From Ampullaceana balthica (lineage: Eukaryota > Mollusca > Gastropoda > Lymnaeidae), in assembly GCA_944989445.1 (NCBI GenBank), contig CALYLW010000741.1, positions 62,001 to 126,000 of the forward strand: a DNA stretch of 64,000 nucleotides, given 5' to 3'. The translations under genes and the position numbers were made by a program. Shown here in pieces: positions 1 to 12,330 of the stretch; the stretch's first letter is position 1; every line of letters starts with the position of its first letter. The notes beneath the pieces are model-generated. The model searched no databases. It was not told where the DNA came from and was given only the letters and a program-made list of their open reading frames with translations.

Positions 1-252
1 AACGTACACAAAGTATTTTATAATTATAAATCCTCAAATCATCTTTTTACATCGTTTCCTTTTCCAAAATTAAAATATTAGCTAAAACAATGATGTCATA
101 TAATATTTTTTACGGCGAGAATCTTTAATTTATAATTATTTTGCACACCACCTGATGCACACCTTGTATTAAAATATAAGCTAAAATATGACGTCATAGC
201 GTTATGGTTGCCTCAAGCCAGCCAGCCAGTGAGTGATTTGGGCTAATATATT

Positions 253-255
<3 letters not shown>
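1..255 (-). mobile_element. Helitron-like family B copy, cut by window edge
   Basis: The stretch matches, in reverse orientation, the family whose better copies lie at 49650-50128 and 23005-23449. Shared blocks include the run around cacaaagtattttataat, the tttccaaaattaaaatatta block and, near the far side, gtgagtgatttgggc followed by an AT tail. The 3' hairpin end would lie outside the window. It is non-coding and lies far downstream of gene 1. Confidence 0.6.

Positions 256-331
<76 letters not shown>
256..331. repeat. (AT)n microsatellite
   Basis: About 75 bp of uninterrupted alternating A and T at the 5' boundary of the neighbouring family B copy. Confidence 0.97.
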
Positions 332-333
<2 letters not shown>

Positions 334-3290
334 AAATGGACGTGATAGAATAGTCTTTGAAGGTTTCTAGAACAACAATCTTTGAGGTATGGCTGAAATA
401 ACATACGGATTCTCAATTCTACAAAAATAACCTAAAACTTTACATAAAAGTAAACATGGAACTAGATATACTAAAGAATCTTAGCCTATGTGATAAGTCA
501 ATGTATTCATTTTTAAAGCCGACAGAGAAAAACAGTTGCATAGCTTAATTGAATAGACTCCATCAAATTAATATGTACAGCTAATTCATTACACATAAGA
601 GATGTTTAAAAAGTCGTAGTTTTGAACAACAACAACACACAAAAAAAGCGTGCACAAAAATCCTATATAATATAAGGCAAGTTTCTGTCCTTTCTGTCCT
701 TTCTGTCCCGTCATCTATAGCGATTGGTCCCTCAAACACATATGACTCCTACAGCTAATCATATTGAACACGTTTACGCCATTTACGCGGGCGTTCAAAA
801 CGAGTTCTTTTTGGTGCAGTATTTCTTCCAAGACTTTATTTTGAGTTATGTGCGTTGGGATTTATAGCGAAAAGCTCTGTTTTTATGAGTTATTTATTTT
901 AACTATAATGAATAGTATTTTTGACGCGATGCACATGTAATGCCGGTCGAGACGGCTGTTGGAGGGGAATTACAACATGCCACAGAACGGTGGCGGAACA
1001 TCCTAGGACGGGCTTTGTTGCTCGTAAATAAATAACTTGACATGAACGTTTCACAAAACCATTCAAAATGCATGAATCTTTTAGACACTCTTTACCTCAA
1101 CATTTTTACGATTGTTACTCTTTTTACAACTCCAGCTTAAAGAATAAAGGAATTACTAGGTTCAAATGCTAAGGAATCACTCTTAAGACTGGAGGAAACA
1201 ACATTCAAAAAGTTGGTCGCTAATTGTCTGCGTTAATTTTGTCTAAAGCTTGACCATATATACATATTTTGTTAAAAACAATCTCCAAAATCGAGCTTTT
1301 TCTTTATATAATAACTTTGATAGATTAAAAATATTAATATTTTGAGTATCTGTAGGGGATTTGTTCATTTTAATGCAGTAACATTTATATAAATGTAGCA
1401 TGTTCTTTAATTTCTCATATTGACAAGGCGTGGTACAAAGATTTGTTGTAAAATATTATCGAAATTTTAGTCTTTATAATGTAGTGAGATATCTTTTAAA
1501 AATCAGATATATATTTTGAAATAATCAAAAAATTAACGACCTTACAGAAGTTCGACATTTTTTCAACATCACCTATTCGGTCAGTACGTGGTAGGAACAT
1601 TATGCTCTAGCTCCAAGCTCAAAAAATTATTTTAAAAGTTTGAAATTACCAGTACATTAAAAAAATTCAAACATTCAAAGTTTTTTTGACATCCCTCACT
1701 AACACGACATTCACTAATCGCCTTTCCTTCCCCTCAACATCATAACATTCTTACTTGGTTGGATGAAATAACGGATTATTTTAGGCTGTAATATCATTTC
1801 AAATTTTATTTTTACTTATTAATTTAAAAAAAAATAAAACACAACACCAAAATACACAACCATTAAAGCTATGGAATTCAACGCATGTTAAAGGAATTCA
1901 AAGTATGTTAAAGAATGTCATTAAATTTAAGTTACTTAAATCACAACTTGAATTTAGAGGATAAAAATTGGAATTTTCACAGAACAACAACAACAAATTA
2001 TGCTTTTAATCACATTCTCTTGTTGCTCTTGTTCGGTATTAGGTTTTAAAAAGAAGAAGAAATAAATACTGTTTTCGTTTGGTTATTTTCGAATCGGCTG
2101 AACCCATGATGTTACACTTCCCGGGCGCTTGCTCCTCCCGGGAAAACGAGGATAGCAGTTTCCTCATCCCGGACAAAAGTCTGGAAAAATGAGAAACCAC
2201 ATGAAACCCTCTCCAGTAGTGTGCTCAATCAGTTTGCGGTTTATCCTTGGGCAGCACACAGTAACAATATTGAAACGCAGCCCGTAAACTTTGGTTTAAA
2301 CATATTTATTATGTGTTTGTGTCTGCACGTACCTGGTAAAAGGGGAAATCTAGGCTTTCTATAGAATTATCAGCAAGAAATGTTTACTACGGTAAAGCTT
2401 ATGGTATAGTCTGAAGTTTATTTTGATTACTTAAAAAGTAAAATCAAACAGGAGGAGAAAAACATAAAGACGTGAATTAACAAATTTAGCAAGCTCAATG
2501 CTTGTCCATCATAATACAAATATGTACTTTGAAAAAGTTTGTTTTTGGATATGGGGAAAAATCACATTAATTTATTACCAAACGTTGACTAAATAAAATC
2601 TGAACTTGAATAGTATTAGTCAATTATAAATCAATGGAAAAGGTATGAGCAAAGAGCTAAAGAAATTGCAACATATCAAAGAACGGATGAGCTAGAAGTA
2701 ATTGCCCTCTTTAGCCAAGTAGAAATTATTTTAATTTTAAATAAATAAATAGTTAAATAAATAAACACTTGGCAAAACTGTAAGAACCAAGAAAACGGGG
2801 AAGTAATTGAAGACACTTATTAGGTAAGAGAATAAATATTCAGGCTATAAGATTTCTTTGTACGTGTCTATGGGAATGTTTTGTAATACAAAATCCACCT
2901 AAGACTTTATTAACATGAAAAATGAGATTTGGCGAACAGCTGTTGCAGTACACACTGTCATCATGTCCAAACTGTTGATATCATCCTTCAAGGCTAAAAT
3001 ATTGGGAAATCAGTGCGGAAACCCTAAGAAATGAACAAGTAATAAAAACTCGAATGAGTATTTGAACGCAATTTCCAACAAAGAATGTCCGATTTTTTTT
3101 ATTCAAGGGAAATCGTTCTAGATTACCTTAAAAGTCATTTCAAATCAGTAATTCTGAAACTAAGCAAAATATGACGTCATATCCCCTCACACTACATCAC
3201 ACCAAAAATGTGTCAATGTAATGCGCACCGCGCAAAAATCTAACATTAGCATTCACAAAGCGGGAAAACCCCATTAACTATCATTCTAGA
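332..3290. other. non-coding, no gene seen
   Basis: AT-rich sequence with stops in all frames and no splice-bounded open stretch that I can defend. A few short repeats occur (a ttctgtcc triplication near 680-710). It lies beyond the 3' end of gene 1. Confidence 0.6.
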
Positions 3291-3329
3291 TTACATTAAA
3301 AGTCATCATATATATATTTACCTCAATTA

Positions 3330-3768
3330 TGTTGCCTAACGATGAGGGACATCACTCTGCTTTTTTTAAAATTCGATAATCATTTTGGTTTCCAGATTAA
3401 CATTAAACACCCTCCACTCTATTATTAATAATTGAACAATTTCATGCGGACGTTCGATAAGAGGTATTTTTGGTGCAGTAATTTGGTGCGCTGCTTTCTA
3501 AAATTACTTTAAAAATCGTGTGGTGATTAGCACTGTAAAAAATTATTATATACATACTTTTTATACACTTCAGGAATATTTCGTATTATCATATAAGGAT
3601 ATGTTACTTGGGCTTTTGCAAAAAAAAACATTTGAAAAATACTTTGTGTACATTTAAGAAAGTTTAATATTACGTATTTATCATACAATGACAAGTTAGT
3701 TGGGCTTTTGAAAAAGGTGGGCGCCGTAGGCGCCGTTAAAAAAAAGGGGGCGCCGCAGCACAAACTAG
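3330..3768 (+). mobile_element. Helitron-like family B copy
   Basis: The right part carries the family B 3' signature: a GGGCGCC/GGCGCC inverted repeat about 50 nt before the end, a second GGCGCC block, then CTAG at 3765-3768 followed by T. Internal blocks (agggacat, attttggttt, atactttgtg) are shared with the copies at 23005 and 49650. A GC hairpin followed by CTAG and insertion before T is the usual Helitron 3' end. No coding capacity was seen, so the copy is non-autonomous. Confidence 0.6.
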
Positions 3769-4149
3769 TTTCAAATAATTTTGAAACTAGACAAAACAAT
3801 TGCTATCTACAAATTGCTGCTAAAATTACGGAAGTCGAACGAAAAGAGATTTTTCAAATATTCCTTCTCCAATATTGTTCTAAATATTATTAGCTATCAT
3901 TTGACGTTTGTTTCAACCCGACAGATGTTATGTTTGGCGAGAAATTGATAAAATACTGATATTTTTTCGTTTTTTCTATTTTCCAGGAAATCTAGTAAAC
4001 CTTTTAGGGAATTTTTTTGGCCCGTGCACATCCTTGGGACCTCCTTAAGATATTTTCAAAGACCCAAACCCTCTATCTGGTATGGTTCAGGAGGAGTTGC
4101 TGTTCAAAGCTCGAACAGACTGGCCAGACATGCAAATACATAAACGCAA

Positions 4150-4661
4150 TTTTTAAATCCTTTATATTAACTCGTGGTGTCTGCGGCGGACCTTGCTTGC
4201 TTGCTTGCTTGCTTGCTTGTCGCCAAAACTTTTGATCGATTTTTAACCCACTTGCTCGCAAGATAGCGAGCTGAAATTTTGCAGGCAGTTTCGTACCGAT
4301 GATAAAAACAACGTATCAAAATTTCAGATCGATCGCATGTACCGTAATTAAATTATTGATTTTTTAGATTATTTTATTTATTCCTATGTATCATGCTATT
4401 TTTTGAGATAGAGCGTCGCGGTGCGTATTATATTGAACAACCTTTCTGTCGCGCAACAAGGTGCGTATTTTATTGACAGCTCTTTTTATAAACATATTTC
4501 TGATCGGTGCGCATTATATTAAACATGTTTTACGACTCAACTGCAATTTTGTATTTCTGGATGGTCTGGCGCTGCGTATTATAATAAACATTCTTTTAGT
4601 TACTTCTCGTACATAAAGGATTTATAGTAAAAAACTTGGTTTTTTACGGGTTTTTCTTATT
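4150..4661 (+). repeat. family C dispersed repeat, copy 1
   Basis: Begins ttttaaatcctttatatta and ends near a block containing ataaaggatttatag, so AAATCCTTTAT is present in inverted form at the two ends. A short TTGC array lies near the start. The copy at 19477-19992 is nearly identical, and diverged relatives lie at 18360, 21530 and, inverted, 50250. It is non-coding and MITE-like in size; the superfamily is not assigned. Confidence 0.75.
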
Positions 4662-4931
4662 CCCAAGTGAAATTGTGTCAAAAATTTGCGCTCTAGAACC
4701 AAACTCAAATCGTGTTCTTATATCGTACCATCGTTTTAGTAACTTTTGCTGTGACTGTCTTTATTTAGCATATTACTAATGATCATGCAGATGTTAGGCC
4801 CATTTATGACTCTATCCTTCGACTTTTGTCCATGGTGAAGAATTTAACGTTTTCCAAAGTGTTGAGAAAGCGTATTGGCGCTGTATAGCAGCTTTGATAT
4901 GAGTGCCTGCTGGTCATTGATACAGCGCATG

Positions 4932-5141
4932 CAGTGGTGGCGAACCTTTTTGGGTCCGCGTGCCCGAAAATTCAAACCAAAACCCACATATTTATAGCAA
5001 AGAGCCAACACTCCAATGAAACCCGAAAATTGCAGTCAGGCTTGGTCCGTTTGATTATGAAAGTATTATTTTAGTCGCGTGCCGGCTGATAAAAATCTGC
5101 GTGCCGACTTAGGCACGCGTGCCACAGGTTCACCATCACTG
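4932..5141. mobile_element. hAT-type MITE
   Basis: Imperfect terminal inverted repeats: CAGTGGTGGCGAACCT at the left and AGGTTCACCATCACTG at the right, typical of non-autonomous hAT elements. The body is GC-richer than its surroundings (gcgtgcc repeats). I did not find a convincing 8-bp target duplication. Confidence 0.65.
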
Positions 5142-6309
5142 ATATAGGGTATGTACTGTCATTTCATTTGGTTCTTTACGGAAGGATACCATTGGTGTAT
5201 TATTTTTTGTTTTCTGTTTTTGAGTTAGGAATTAAGGTGTATGTATCCTATCATATTGAGTACAGGTGATAAGCTAGCTCTTGCAATTGTCTCATTACTA
5301 TTGACTGGATGAAATACATGACCATTGTATTCTTTTTCACCTTTAAAACTATTATGGGCGCAATTAAACTGAATGTAATTTTGTATATTTTGGACCCTAT
5401 CAAACTTAAAGTTTAAGCCACCGATGCAGACGATAAAAACTAGCTTAACTTATGGAGCAGCTACAACCCACACATTTAATTTAGAGTTAGAAACAAAATG
5501 TCAGCTCCCTACGATTTTTGCATTATTAATGACCTGTTCACCCCTAATTCCGTTACCCTGACAACTCTTTGACTTAATGGGAATAAAAGCTCAGCTTCGC
5601 AAAAATTGTTGGTGTTTGTGGGTTCAATGGTCACGTGGTGGAAGCAGGCGTCATGTATTATACACCTATCTGCGGTTTGGTTCCCCCAGGATGCATGAGA
5701 ATGCCAGAAGATAGAAAAAAACTACTTCACATCAGGGTCGTCGCTTCAGTTACATTTCATTTTTTAAAACTTGCGTGTCATGGCTTTATCTCCTTTTTTT
5801 AAAAATAACAAAAATGAAACATTTAGTTGCCAGTAGCAACATGACGTCGGGGCTGCCAATTAAAAAAATGTTTTGGTATCTTTTTGAAGTGATGGGCTTA
5901 ACATTTAATCAAAGTTTAGACCTTCAGTATGGCACATTAGTCCTTGTAACAAAACAGGTAACAGTACAACCAGTTTATTGAATAATGTTTAGCGAACCAC
6001 TTTAATTAGGGGAACGCTGGCAAATTGTACGATTTCAAAATTTACTCAAAGGAATCATATTCAAGTTTTAAAAAAAAATGTATTTTTAATATTGATATCA
6101 ACTCTTTAAGAGAGTCTTTTGCATGTTGTCATCTTAATCGAAAGTAAAGGCAAACGTTTCATTTTCGCTTTTAAATTGATTCAATATCTAGTTTTATGTG
6201 GTGGTGAGATTTCTGGTGTGCAATAACGTTGAAAAAATCATACATTAATGAGGGAAATTCAAGTTATACGTTTACTGCATTTTTAATTCTAGATAAATTA
6301 CTATTTAGC
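5142..6309. other. non-coding, no gene seen
   Basis: No homology-bearing open frame and no recognisable transposon ends were found. Confidence 0.5.
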
Positions 6310-6855
6310 ATTATCTTATCTTATCTTATCAGTTACAGACACTTCTTCTATACAGAAGATTATTGCTACCTACGATTATACACGATTTATGTCTACTCCT
6401 GTAATCTAATTAGAGTTATAAATGTTGATAAAGTGTTGGTTTTCCTGGTTTCTTAAAGCAACCCATTCCAAGCCCGAATTCCGGACGGTAAGAACGAGAA
6501 TTTGTGAGTATTTGTTCTTGCATACGGAATAAGACACGCTTTGTTTTTCTTCAGAAATTCCTATGTCTATCAGAGGGTTGTATTAACTTATATTTGTGTT
6601 GTATTTCCAATTTAGAATTAATTGCCTGATGTAAGATTATTACTACTTTGCTCTTTGTTCTTATATCCTCTAGTCAGTCTAGTGTTTTAAAGTTTAATGA
6701 TTTAATTAATGTTTTTATCGTCAGTTTTAAATTTGCTCCAGTAATGAGTATGACCGCTCTTTTTTGAACTTGTTCTAGTTTATCAATGTTTTCTTTGGCG
6801 GATGGGTCCCATACATAATATGCATATTCTAGTACAGGTCTCACCAAAAGTTAGG
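6310..6855 (-). pseudogene. LINE 3' fragment (RT C-terminus) with TTATC tail
   Basis: Read on the minus strand, the interval gives broken frames typical of the C-terminal part of a non-LTR retrotransposon reverse transcriptase: RPVLEYAYYVWDP followed by KLEQVQKRAV, and later FSFLPSGIRAWNGL. The 3' end finishes in a short TTATC/GATAA array (6310-6330), the usual microsatellite-like tail. The same family recurs on the plus strand at 22400-22680. It is 5'-truncated, with stops and frameshifts. The clade (CR1/L2/Jockey group) is inferred from the motif style. Confidence 0.75.
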
Positions 6856-6964
6856 TAACATTTTAGTTTTATCTTCTTATTAGATCTTTAACTTGGGTAT
6901 TTGTATAAATCTGACTACGTTCAAAGTTATATAAATTTAGATTAAAGGCAAAAATATGATAAAC

Positions 6965-7130
6965 TTTCTAGTGCCGTAGCTAGGGGGGGTGTGGCCGCCC
7001 CGGGGTGACACAATCCAATGGGTTGACACCATTGAAGTGGTGACACCATCCAAGGGCATGACACTGTCCAAGGGATTGACTGACACCAAACTTTTTAGAA
7101 TTGCATATTTCCAGAGCACATACAGTGCGG
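6965..7130. mobile_element. hAT-like fragment with tgacaccat repeats
   Basis: Contains ccgtagctagggggggtg and repeated (g)tgacaccat/caa units like those near the ends of the elements at 29399-29578 and 31455-35120. One end only is recognisable, so it is a decayed copy. Confidence 0.4.
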
Positions 7131-7584
7131 TTTAAGAATTTCATTTTCAGATAAACGATCACATTTAAATTTTCTACCGCCGTAAGCGATCCAAAGATTA
7201 CACAATTAAAAGTTACAGATTCCTGTATACAAAATAAGGCGAACCATTCAATAGGCCAGGCAAATAGTTTTTTGCCAAGATTTAATGTCCATAGAAGTGT
7301 TCTTTAACTTTCGTAATGACTGATAGCTACATCTATCTAAATTCCGTGCGATACAGCTTTCCATTGATACAAAATTCTATGAAGTACATCTATAGTCTAT
7401 AGTGATCATCCATATATGGTTTTGCTACCAGAAACGCTAACGGATTTTATAAATGATGTGCAAGTGATACTTACAATGAGGCTGAGAGACATATTTTAGG
7501 TATCACTAATTGTCACACTCTACAATAACCAAAATATGGGTGAGACAGCAATCAGGCTTATAGAGTAATAGATGGATAACTTGT

Positions 7585-7725
7585 AAACATGGTATGAGTG
7601 AGCCTGACAGGACGTAACAAAACAGCGAACGTTTCGGAAAAGAGCCTTCCTCAACGAAGAGTTTTTATTTCATTATATCCGTTTTATTTGTGTAATATTT
7701 GTTCGTTACGGAAGGCTCTCTACAA
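7585..7725. repeat. dispersed short repeat with inverted arms
   Basis: Contains cagcgaacgtttcgg and gagccttcctcaacgaag, followed about 60 bp later by ttcgttacggaaggctc, so the arms can pair. The same sequence occurs in the opposite orientation at 51115-51200, showing a dispersed family. Class unknown. Confidence 0.55.
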
Positions 7726-8700
7726 TAACCAGATGACTAAGTTGATGAGATGTGTAAATTGATTTCATTTTCAAAAGTTGTTCAACTGAAAATTAAAAGT
7801 CAGCTTCTTCGCTTGAAAGGAGACGAAAGCTTTCTGCATATCTAAAAATAACAGTGACCAGCTGGGCATAATGAGGTGCAGAGCACAAAGTATCAAATGT
7901 TGTAGTAGAGTTTAAATCCATTGAGATGTTCATGCCATTCTTGTATTAAATTACATTTTTTCTTTTTTTTATAGCAGCATCAACACATCGATAGGGCATC
8001 TTAATTGAACAAACTGGAGGATTGAAATGAAATTTCTCAGAAATATTCAATGATTACTTAAGTTGTGTTAATTCACGTCAGCAGACCTATTCAAAACTAA
8101 GAATTATCACACACAAAAAAAAACATTTTTACAACTAACCACGGAACAATCTAGCCGTTCCTGTACGGATGACACAAACCTGAACGACGCATACCGCACC
8201 AGGTAAAATACATTACAGCATTTTCGAATAAGGCGTAATATTGAAATTAGCACTTAAGCATTGGCAAATTATTAGTTATCAACATTTGAGGTTAAGTTAA
8301 AATAAGTTTTAGACGAACATATAATCATAACACCTTGATAACTCTAAAAAATGACAATACAATTCTCCTCTTTGGTACTTTTATTTTTAATTATAATTGT
8401 AATCAAATTTCATATTGTTTATAGTTAAAATCCCTCAGTGTCTTTCTTTATTTAATGGCCCAGATTCATTTTACGTTATACTTCATACTTAATAAATGCT
8501 TTTAGAGAATTAAAGTGAAGCTTTTAATAACATTTCTAATGCAATTATTTTATATAAATAAAAGTATTAGCACTAAAATTTTCCACGAACAAAATGTTCA
8601 AATCAAGGTGTGGCTTGTAAGTTGCCCCACAGGTGTTGGTATTTGTTTTCAATGCGGCAACAGCTTCTTCTTGTTTCCCTCTCAATGAGCTGACGCCGTA
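7726..8700. other. gene 1 downstream flank, no other gene seen
   Basis: AT-rich sequence 3' of gene 1 that would hold its 3' UTR. I found no clear AATAAA close to the stop codon, so the transcript end is undetermined. Confidence 0.4.
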
Positions 8701-8869
8701 TCAACCTCTTGGCCGGCGAGTGGTAGTAGAGGTGGCACCAGTTCTTCGGAGTAAACAGGAGCACTGTGTCTTGACTTGGATGGTAACGTACCTGGTCTCT
8801 CTCGGTTCTTTGGTCACGAAGACGTGGGCCATTATGTTGGACGTTCTCTGCTCACACTCAGAGGTGTAA
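8701..8869 (-). CDS. Gene 1 last exon: cystine-knot C-terminus
   Basis: The exon follows acceptor ttgaacgacag (AG at 8871-8870), opens with one base completing a split codon, and runs 55 codons to a TGA at 8703-8701. It encodes YTSEC, then IMAHVFVTKEPRE, then the terminal QCSCLLRR and a basic Thr/Arg-rich tail. It supplies cysteines 4, 5 and 6 of the knot, with the C-x-C pair near the end that neurotrophins and Spätzle-like ligands share. Joined to the preceding exon, the third and fourth cysteines are separated by 11 residues, as in nerve growth factor. The matching exon of gene 2 is 37192-37345, with AHVFVSKTPR at the same position. The fold family is well supported; receptor and signalling role are inference. 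Confidence 0.78.
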
Positions 8870-9093
8870 CTGTCGTTCAAAAGAGAAAATTCAGGGCGTT
8901 AAAAAAAGTTCAGCTATAGTGAAGATTAATGGGAGTTGACAAGTTACTGTCCGTAGGGAAATCTAGAATCTAGGAGTAGATGCAGACATAGAGTAGATGT
9001 TAGGGCTTAACACGTACTTTGGACGTCATAAGAGATATAGTTTTTTTTGTTTTTTAAAGATGTCATCCCCTTGTTCGGGTGTACGGTCTACAG

Positions 9094-9296
9094 CAGTGCT
9101 TCTCAAAGTGGTGGTCCGTGGACCGGTGCCGGTCCGTGGACCGGTGCCGGTCCGTGGGCCTTCCACTGCCGGTCCGCAGAAGTTATCAAAAAAGGACAGA
9201 AGAAATTGTCAGTCCATGGAAAATAGTGCACCGGTCCCTGGTGCAATGGAAAAAATTCCTGCCGGTCCGCCATACTAAAAAGTTTGAGAAGCACTG
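9094..9296. mobile_element. hAT MITE with perfect 8-bp target duplication
   Basis: Ends CAGTGCTTCTCAAA and TTTGAGAAGCACTG are inverted repeats. The element is flanked on both sides by GTCTACAG (9086-9093 and 9297-9304), the 8-bp duplication expected of hAT transposition. The body holds several ccggtccgtgg-type repeats. It lies in the last intron of gene 1. Confidence 0.92.
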
Positions 9297-9360
9297 GTCT
9301 ACAGAACTGTGCTTCAATTCACTTAACTCTAAGGCCACCGCAGGGTAAACGATAACTTAC

Positions 9361-9542
9361 AAGACTGTATCTATTCCTTGACATGGCTGGTCTCTGTTGA
9401 CACATTCCACAACGTAGAAAGTTTGATTCATTGTGTCCTGCACCACCTCCACGTCTTGTTCATCGTTGTCTCTTGCCGTGGTCAAATTTTCAAACCGTTC
9501 ATTCACGGCACACGATAAAAAGGCGGGCGGTACACGAGGTCT
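9361..9542 (-). CDS. Gene 1 penultimate exon: cystine-knot N-terminal half
   Basis: This 182-nt exon follows acceptor ctgatatag, starts in phase 0 and ends before GTAAGT in phase 2. It carries cysteines 1 to 3: LSCAVNERF, then VVQDTMNQTFYVVEC, then QPCQGID. The spacing C-x35-C-x6-C is the same as in gene 2 exon 39611-39792, which has LVQDTMWQSF and QPCRGI at the same positions. In Spätzle and neurotrophins this region forms the first strands of the knot and its loop. The start is preceded across the junction by a basic stretch (NRNRN then RPR), a possible processing site, so cleavage may fall at the exon border. Confidence 0.8.
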
Positions 9543-9855
9543 CTATATCAGTGATGAAATTACAATTGAAATAATTAGGAAGGTTTTGGATTCAAACAGT
9601 GAGCGTTTTCAGCAGTGCATGGACCACAATGGCCACCAGTTTGAACACTTCGATACATGGCTGGTTTCTGCATTTATTGTTCACGGTATTTTCATTGAAA
9701 AAAAAACAAAACAGTGTTGTATTATAATAAATGTTGGTGTTATGGTCGTTTAAAGAGTGTATACATTTTTTTGGGACATCCTGAAGACATTCATTAAAAA
9801 AAAACTTCAGCGGGCAAACAAGGGAGGAGTGCAAACACACTATAAATGGATCTAA

Positions 9856-11210
9856 TCTATATATATAAAAATCAAAGTATGTATGTATGTATGTCCTTTA
9901 TAGCTGACTAAACCATTCATCCGATCGCCATGAAACTTTTGGAGACTCATGAGTGCGCTCCTGGGATGGTAATAGGCAACTTTTTTTGCAAAACGTAACA
10001 CTCATGGGGCGCCGGGGGCCCATAATAGGATTTTTTCTTATATGAGCTATATACAAATTAATTTAAGCGTTAGCTATTAGGTTAATTGATGGATCTTAAC
10101 CAAACTTTGTATATAACAACTTTGTAGCCAATATTGAAATACTATAGGGCACTAATTTCATAATGTCCATTTCTTCGGGGCTGGGGGCCGAAAAGGTCTT
10201 TTTTCATAAACGTTTAAGATTTTATTCCCCATTCAATTATGAACTATCTTGAGAAATATAGATAAATATATCCATTATGAAATTGATTGAAATAAACAGG
10301 TGTTTTGAACTTGACATCTTGCACTAAATGGGACCTGGGGCGCTTAATGTTATTATTTGCTTATATGAGCTATATAAAATTAGTTTATGCGTTATCTACT
10401 GAATAAATGAAAGGATCTTAACCAAACTTTGTATATAAAAACTTGGTAGCCCATATTAAAAAAAGGGCACTGCCTTTCTAATGTCCAATTGTTCAGGGCC
10501 AGGGGCCCCAAATGTCTTTTTTTTATATGTTTGAGATATTATGTGCCCTTCTATTGTAATGATATTGAGAAATATATCCATGATGAAACTGAATTAAAAT
10601 GAACAGCATTTTGAAATTTAGATCTTACATCGAATTGGCCAGGGGCCCCAAATTTCTTCTTTTTTTTGTGTTGTTGCTATACTCTAAGATATTATTTTCC
10701 ACTCAGTTTTTAACGACCTTGAGAAACATATCCATGATGAGACTGAATTTAAATGAACAGGTTTTCAAAATATACATCTTGAACCGACGGGCCCAGGGGC
10801 ACCTTAATGTATTTTTTCTTTATATTAGCTGTATAAAAAATAGTTTAAGCATTAGATAATGAGGAAATAACTGGTTTTTTTTCACCAAACTCGGTATCTA
10901 AAAACTTAAGCGCCTATATAAGATTACTATAAGGCACTGAACTCCTAATGTCCATTTCCTCGGGGCTGGGGGCCCTAAATGTGTTTTTTACTAAGCTTTT
11001 AATATGGTATTCCCCATTCAATTTTACACGATATTGAGAAATATAAATATACAGTATTTATATATTTGTTATGACATTGATTGAAATGAACAGATTTTCG
11101 AACTTCACATGTTAAACTGATGGGCCAGGTGACCCTTAATGTAATTCCTTTTTTATCTTTTATGTATGCCTTTTGACTAAGATCGTTGCAACGCACGACG
11201 GGTCTGCTAG
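9856..11210 (+). mobile_element. non-autonomous Helitron, family A copy 1
   Basis: Starts TCTATATATATAAAAATC after an A and ends gacgggtctgctag before a T, the TC...CTAG termini and A/T insertion site of canonical Helitrons. A 10-bp palindrome, cgttgcaacg, lies about 16 nt before the end. The 1355-bp body has no transposase. It is built of degenerate repeats of about 320 bp (gagctatataaaa-ttagtttaagcgtt, accaaactttgtatat, gagaaatat) punctuated by GGGCC/GGCCC-rich spots. A short TATG array follows the 5' end. It lies in the long intron of gene 1. Confidence 0.88.
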
Positions 11211-11303
11211 TCTATATATATAAAAACAAAGTATGTATGTATGTATGTATGTATGTATGTATGTATGTATGTATGTATGTATATCCTTTATAGCTGACTA
11301 AAC

Positions 11304-11612
11304 TGTAACGATATAACTTTATATTTCTCTTTCTATGTAGGCGTTCTCACAGTAATTAATCTTGTGCACAATAATTCACTGAAGAATTCGTTTATCCAAA
11401 ACAACTTTAATATACATATATATTGTACACATAAGAATCATTTGAGGTAATATAACGTGGAAATCTTGAGCTATTCACTATCATGCTTCCCTGTCGGAAG
11501 TCTACACACAACTGTTCGCCCAACACTTTCAACCAATAGAAATGCTCCTTTCTTCCCGCGTCCACCATACATGCGACCTTACGTCACAAAATTATGTTAA
11601 TCAGATGTGACA
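11304..11612 (-). repeat. LTR (3' LTR of the minus-strand element)
   Basis: 309 bp, TG...CA termini on the minus strand, no difference seen by eye from the copy at 14993-15301. Confidence 0.95.
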
Positions 11613-12002
11613 TTCACCCCCATCCTTCAAAACAAAATGTTTATGAAATACAACATTTTTGGTCTTCATAAAATCAAATCAATCTATATCTATATTCAAA
11701 TTTCAAATATTTATCATCAATGAACATTCATTTTCTTACATACAACTTCTGGATATAGAATCAATAAGAAAAAATCTGTAGGACTGCATCAGTCTAAACA
11801 TAAGAAATAATGAGAAAAAATCTGTAGAACTGCAACCGTCTACCTGTGCTGAAAAAATGAAAATGGACTTTTAAACACATCTGTAATTTTGTGTAATTAA
11901 AACATTTAAACACTCAATATTATTAAAATTAACTAATAATCCAATGGAATTCAAACACTGTTCCTTGTCCATTGTTCAACAAATAAAAATATTAATATAA
12001 TT

Positions 12003-12140
12003 ACAGTCTCTGTTTGTATCCTTTAGGAATTCACAGACTAATGTTAAAACAGTCTCTTATTTTATCATTTAGTAATTCACAGAATGTCTTTTTAATACAG
12101 TCTCTGGTTTTATCATTGAGGAATTCACAGAGTGTCTTTA
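12003..12140. repeat. three ~47-bp tandem repeats inside the LTR element
   Basis: Three degenerate units, each with acagtctc followed by ggaattcacaga or a variant, start near 12003, 12049 and 12097. They lie between the RNase H remnant and the polypurine tract, where integrase would normally be. Confidence 0.8.
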
Positions 12141-12316
12141 TTTATTGTCATTCTACTTAATATGTCTGCAACCACATTGTCCTTTCCCTTCACAGGTTTA
12201 ATGTCAAATTTGTAGTCGGCTAATAGCATAGCCTAGTTCAACTTCAAAGATAGCCATTCTTCAATTGACGAGTATGAATTCAAATCGATGGGCTTTGAAT
12301 GTTTCTTCAGACTGTT
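12125..12316 (-). pseudogene. RNase H C-terminal remnant of pol
   Basis: Reads on the minus strand as the end of a Ty3/gypsy RNase H domain: SLKKHSKPIDLNSYSS, then AMLLADYKFDIKPVKGKDN, then VVADILSR, the conserved closing motif. An in-frame TAG interrupts it just before AMLLADY, and a stop follows soon after. It begins 14 bp beyond the gag stop codon, so an internal deletion removed the rest of pol. Confidence 0.85.
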
Positions 12317-12330
12317 AAATGTTCAATAGT

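Noticed and set aside
3700..3768. GGCGCC inverted repeats as transcription terminators
   Set aside because: The motif recurs next to CTAG ends in dispersed copies, so it is the transposon's 3' hairpin.
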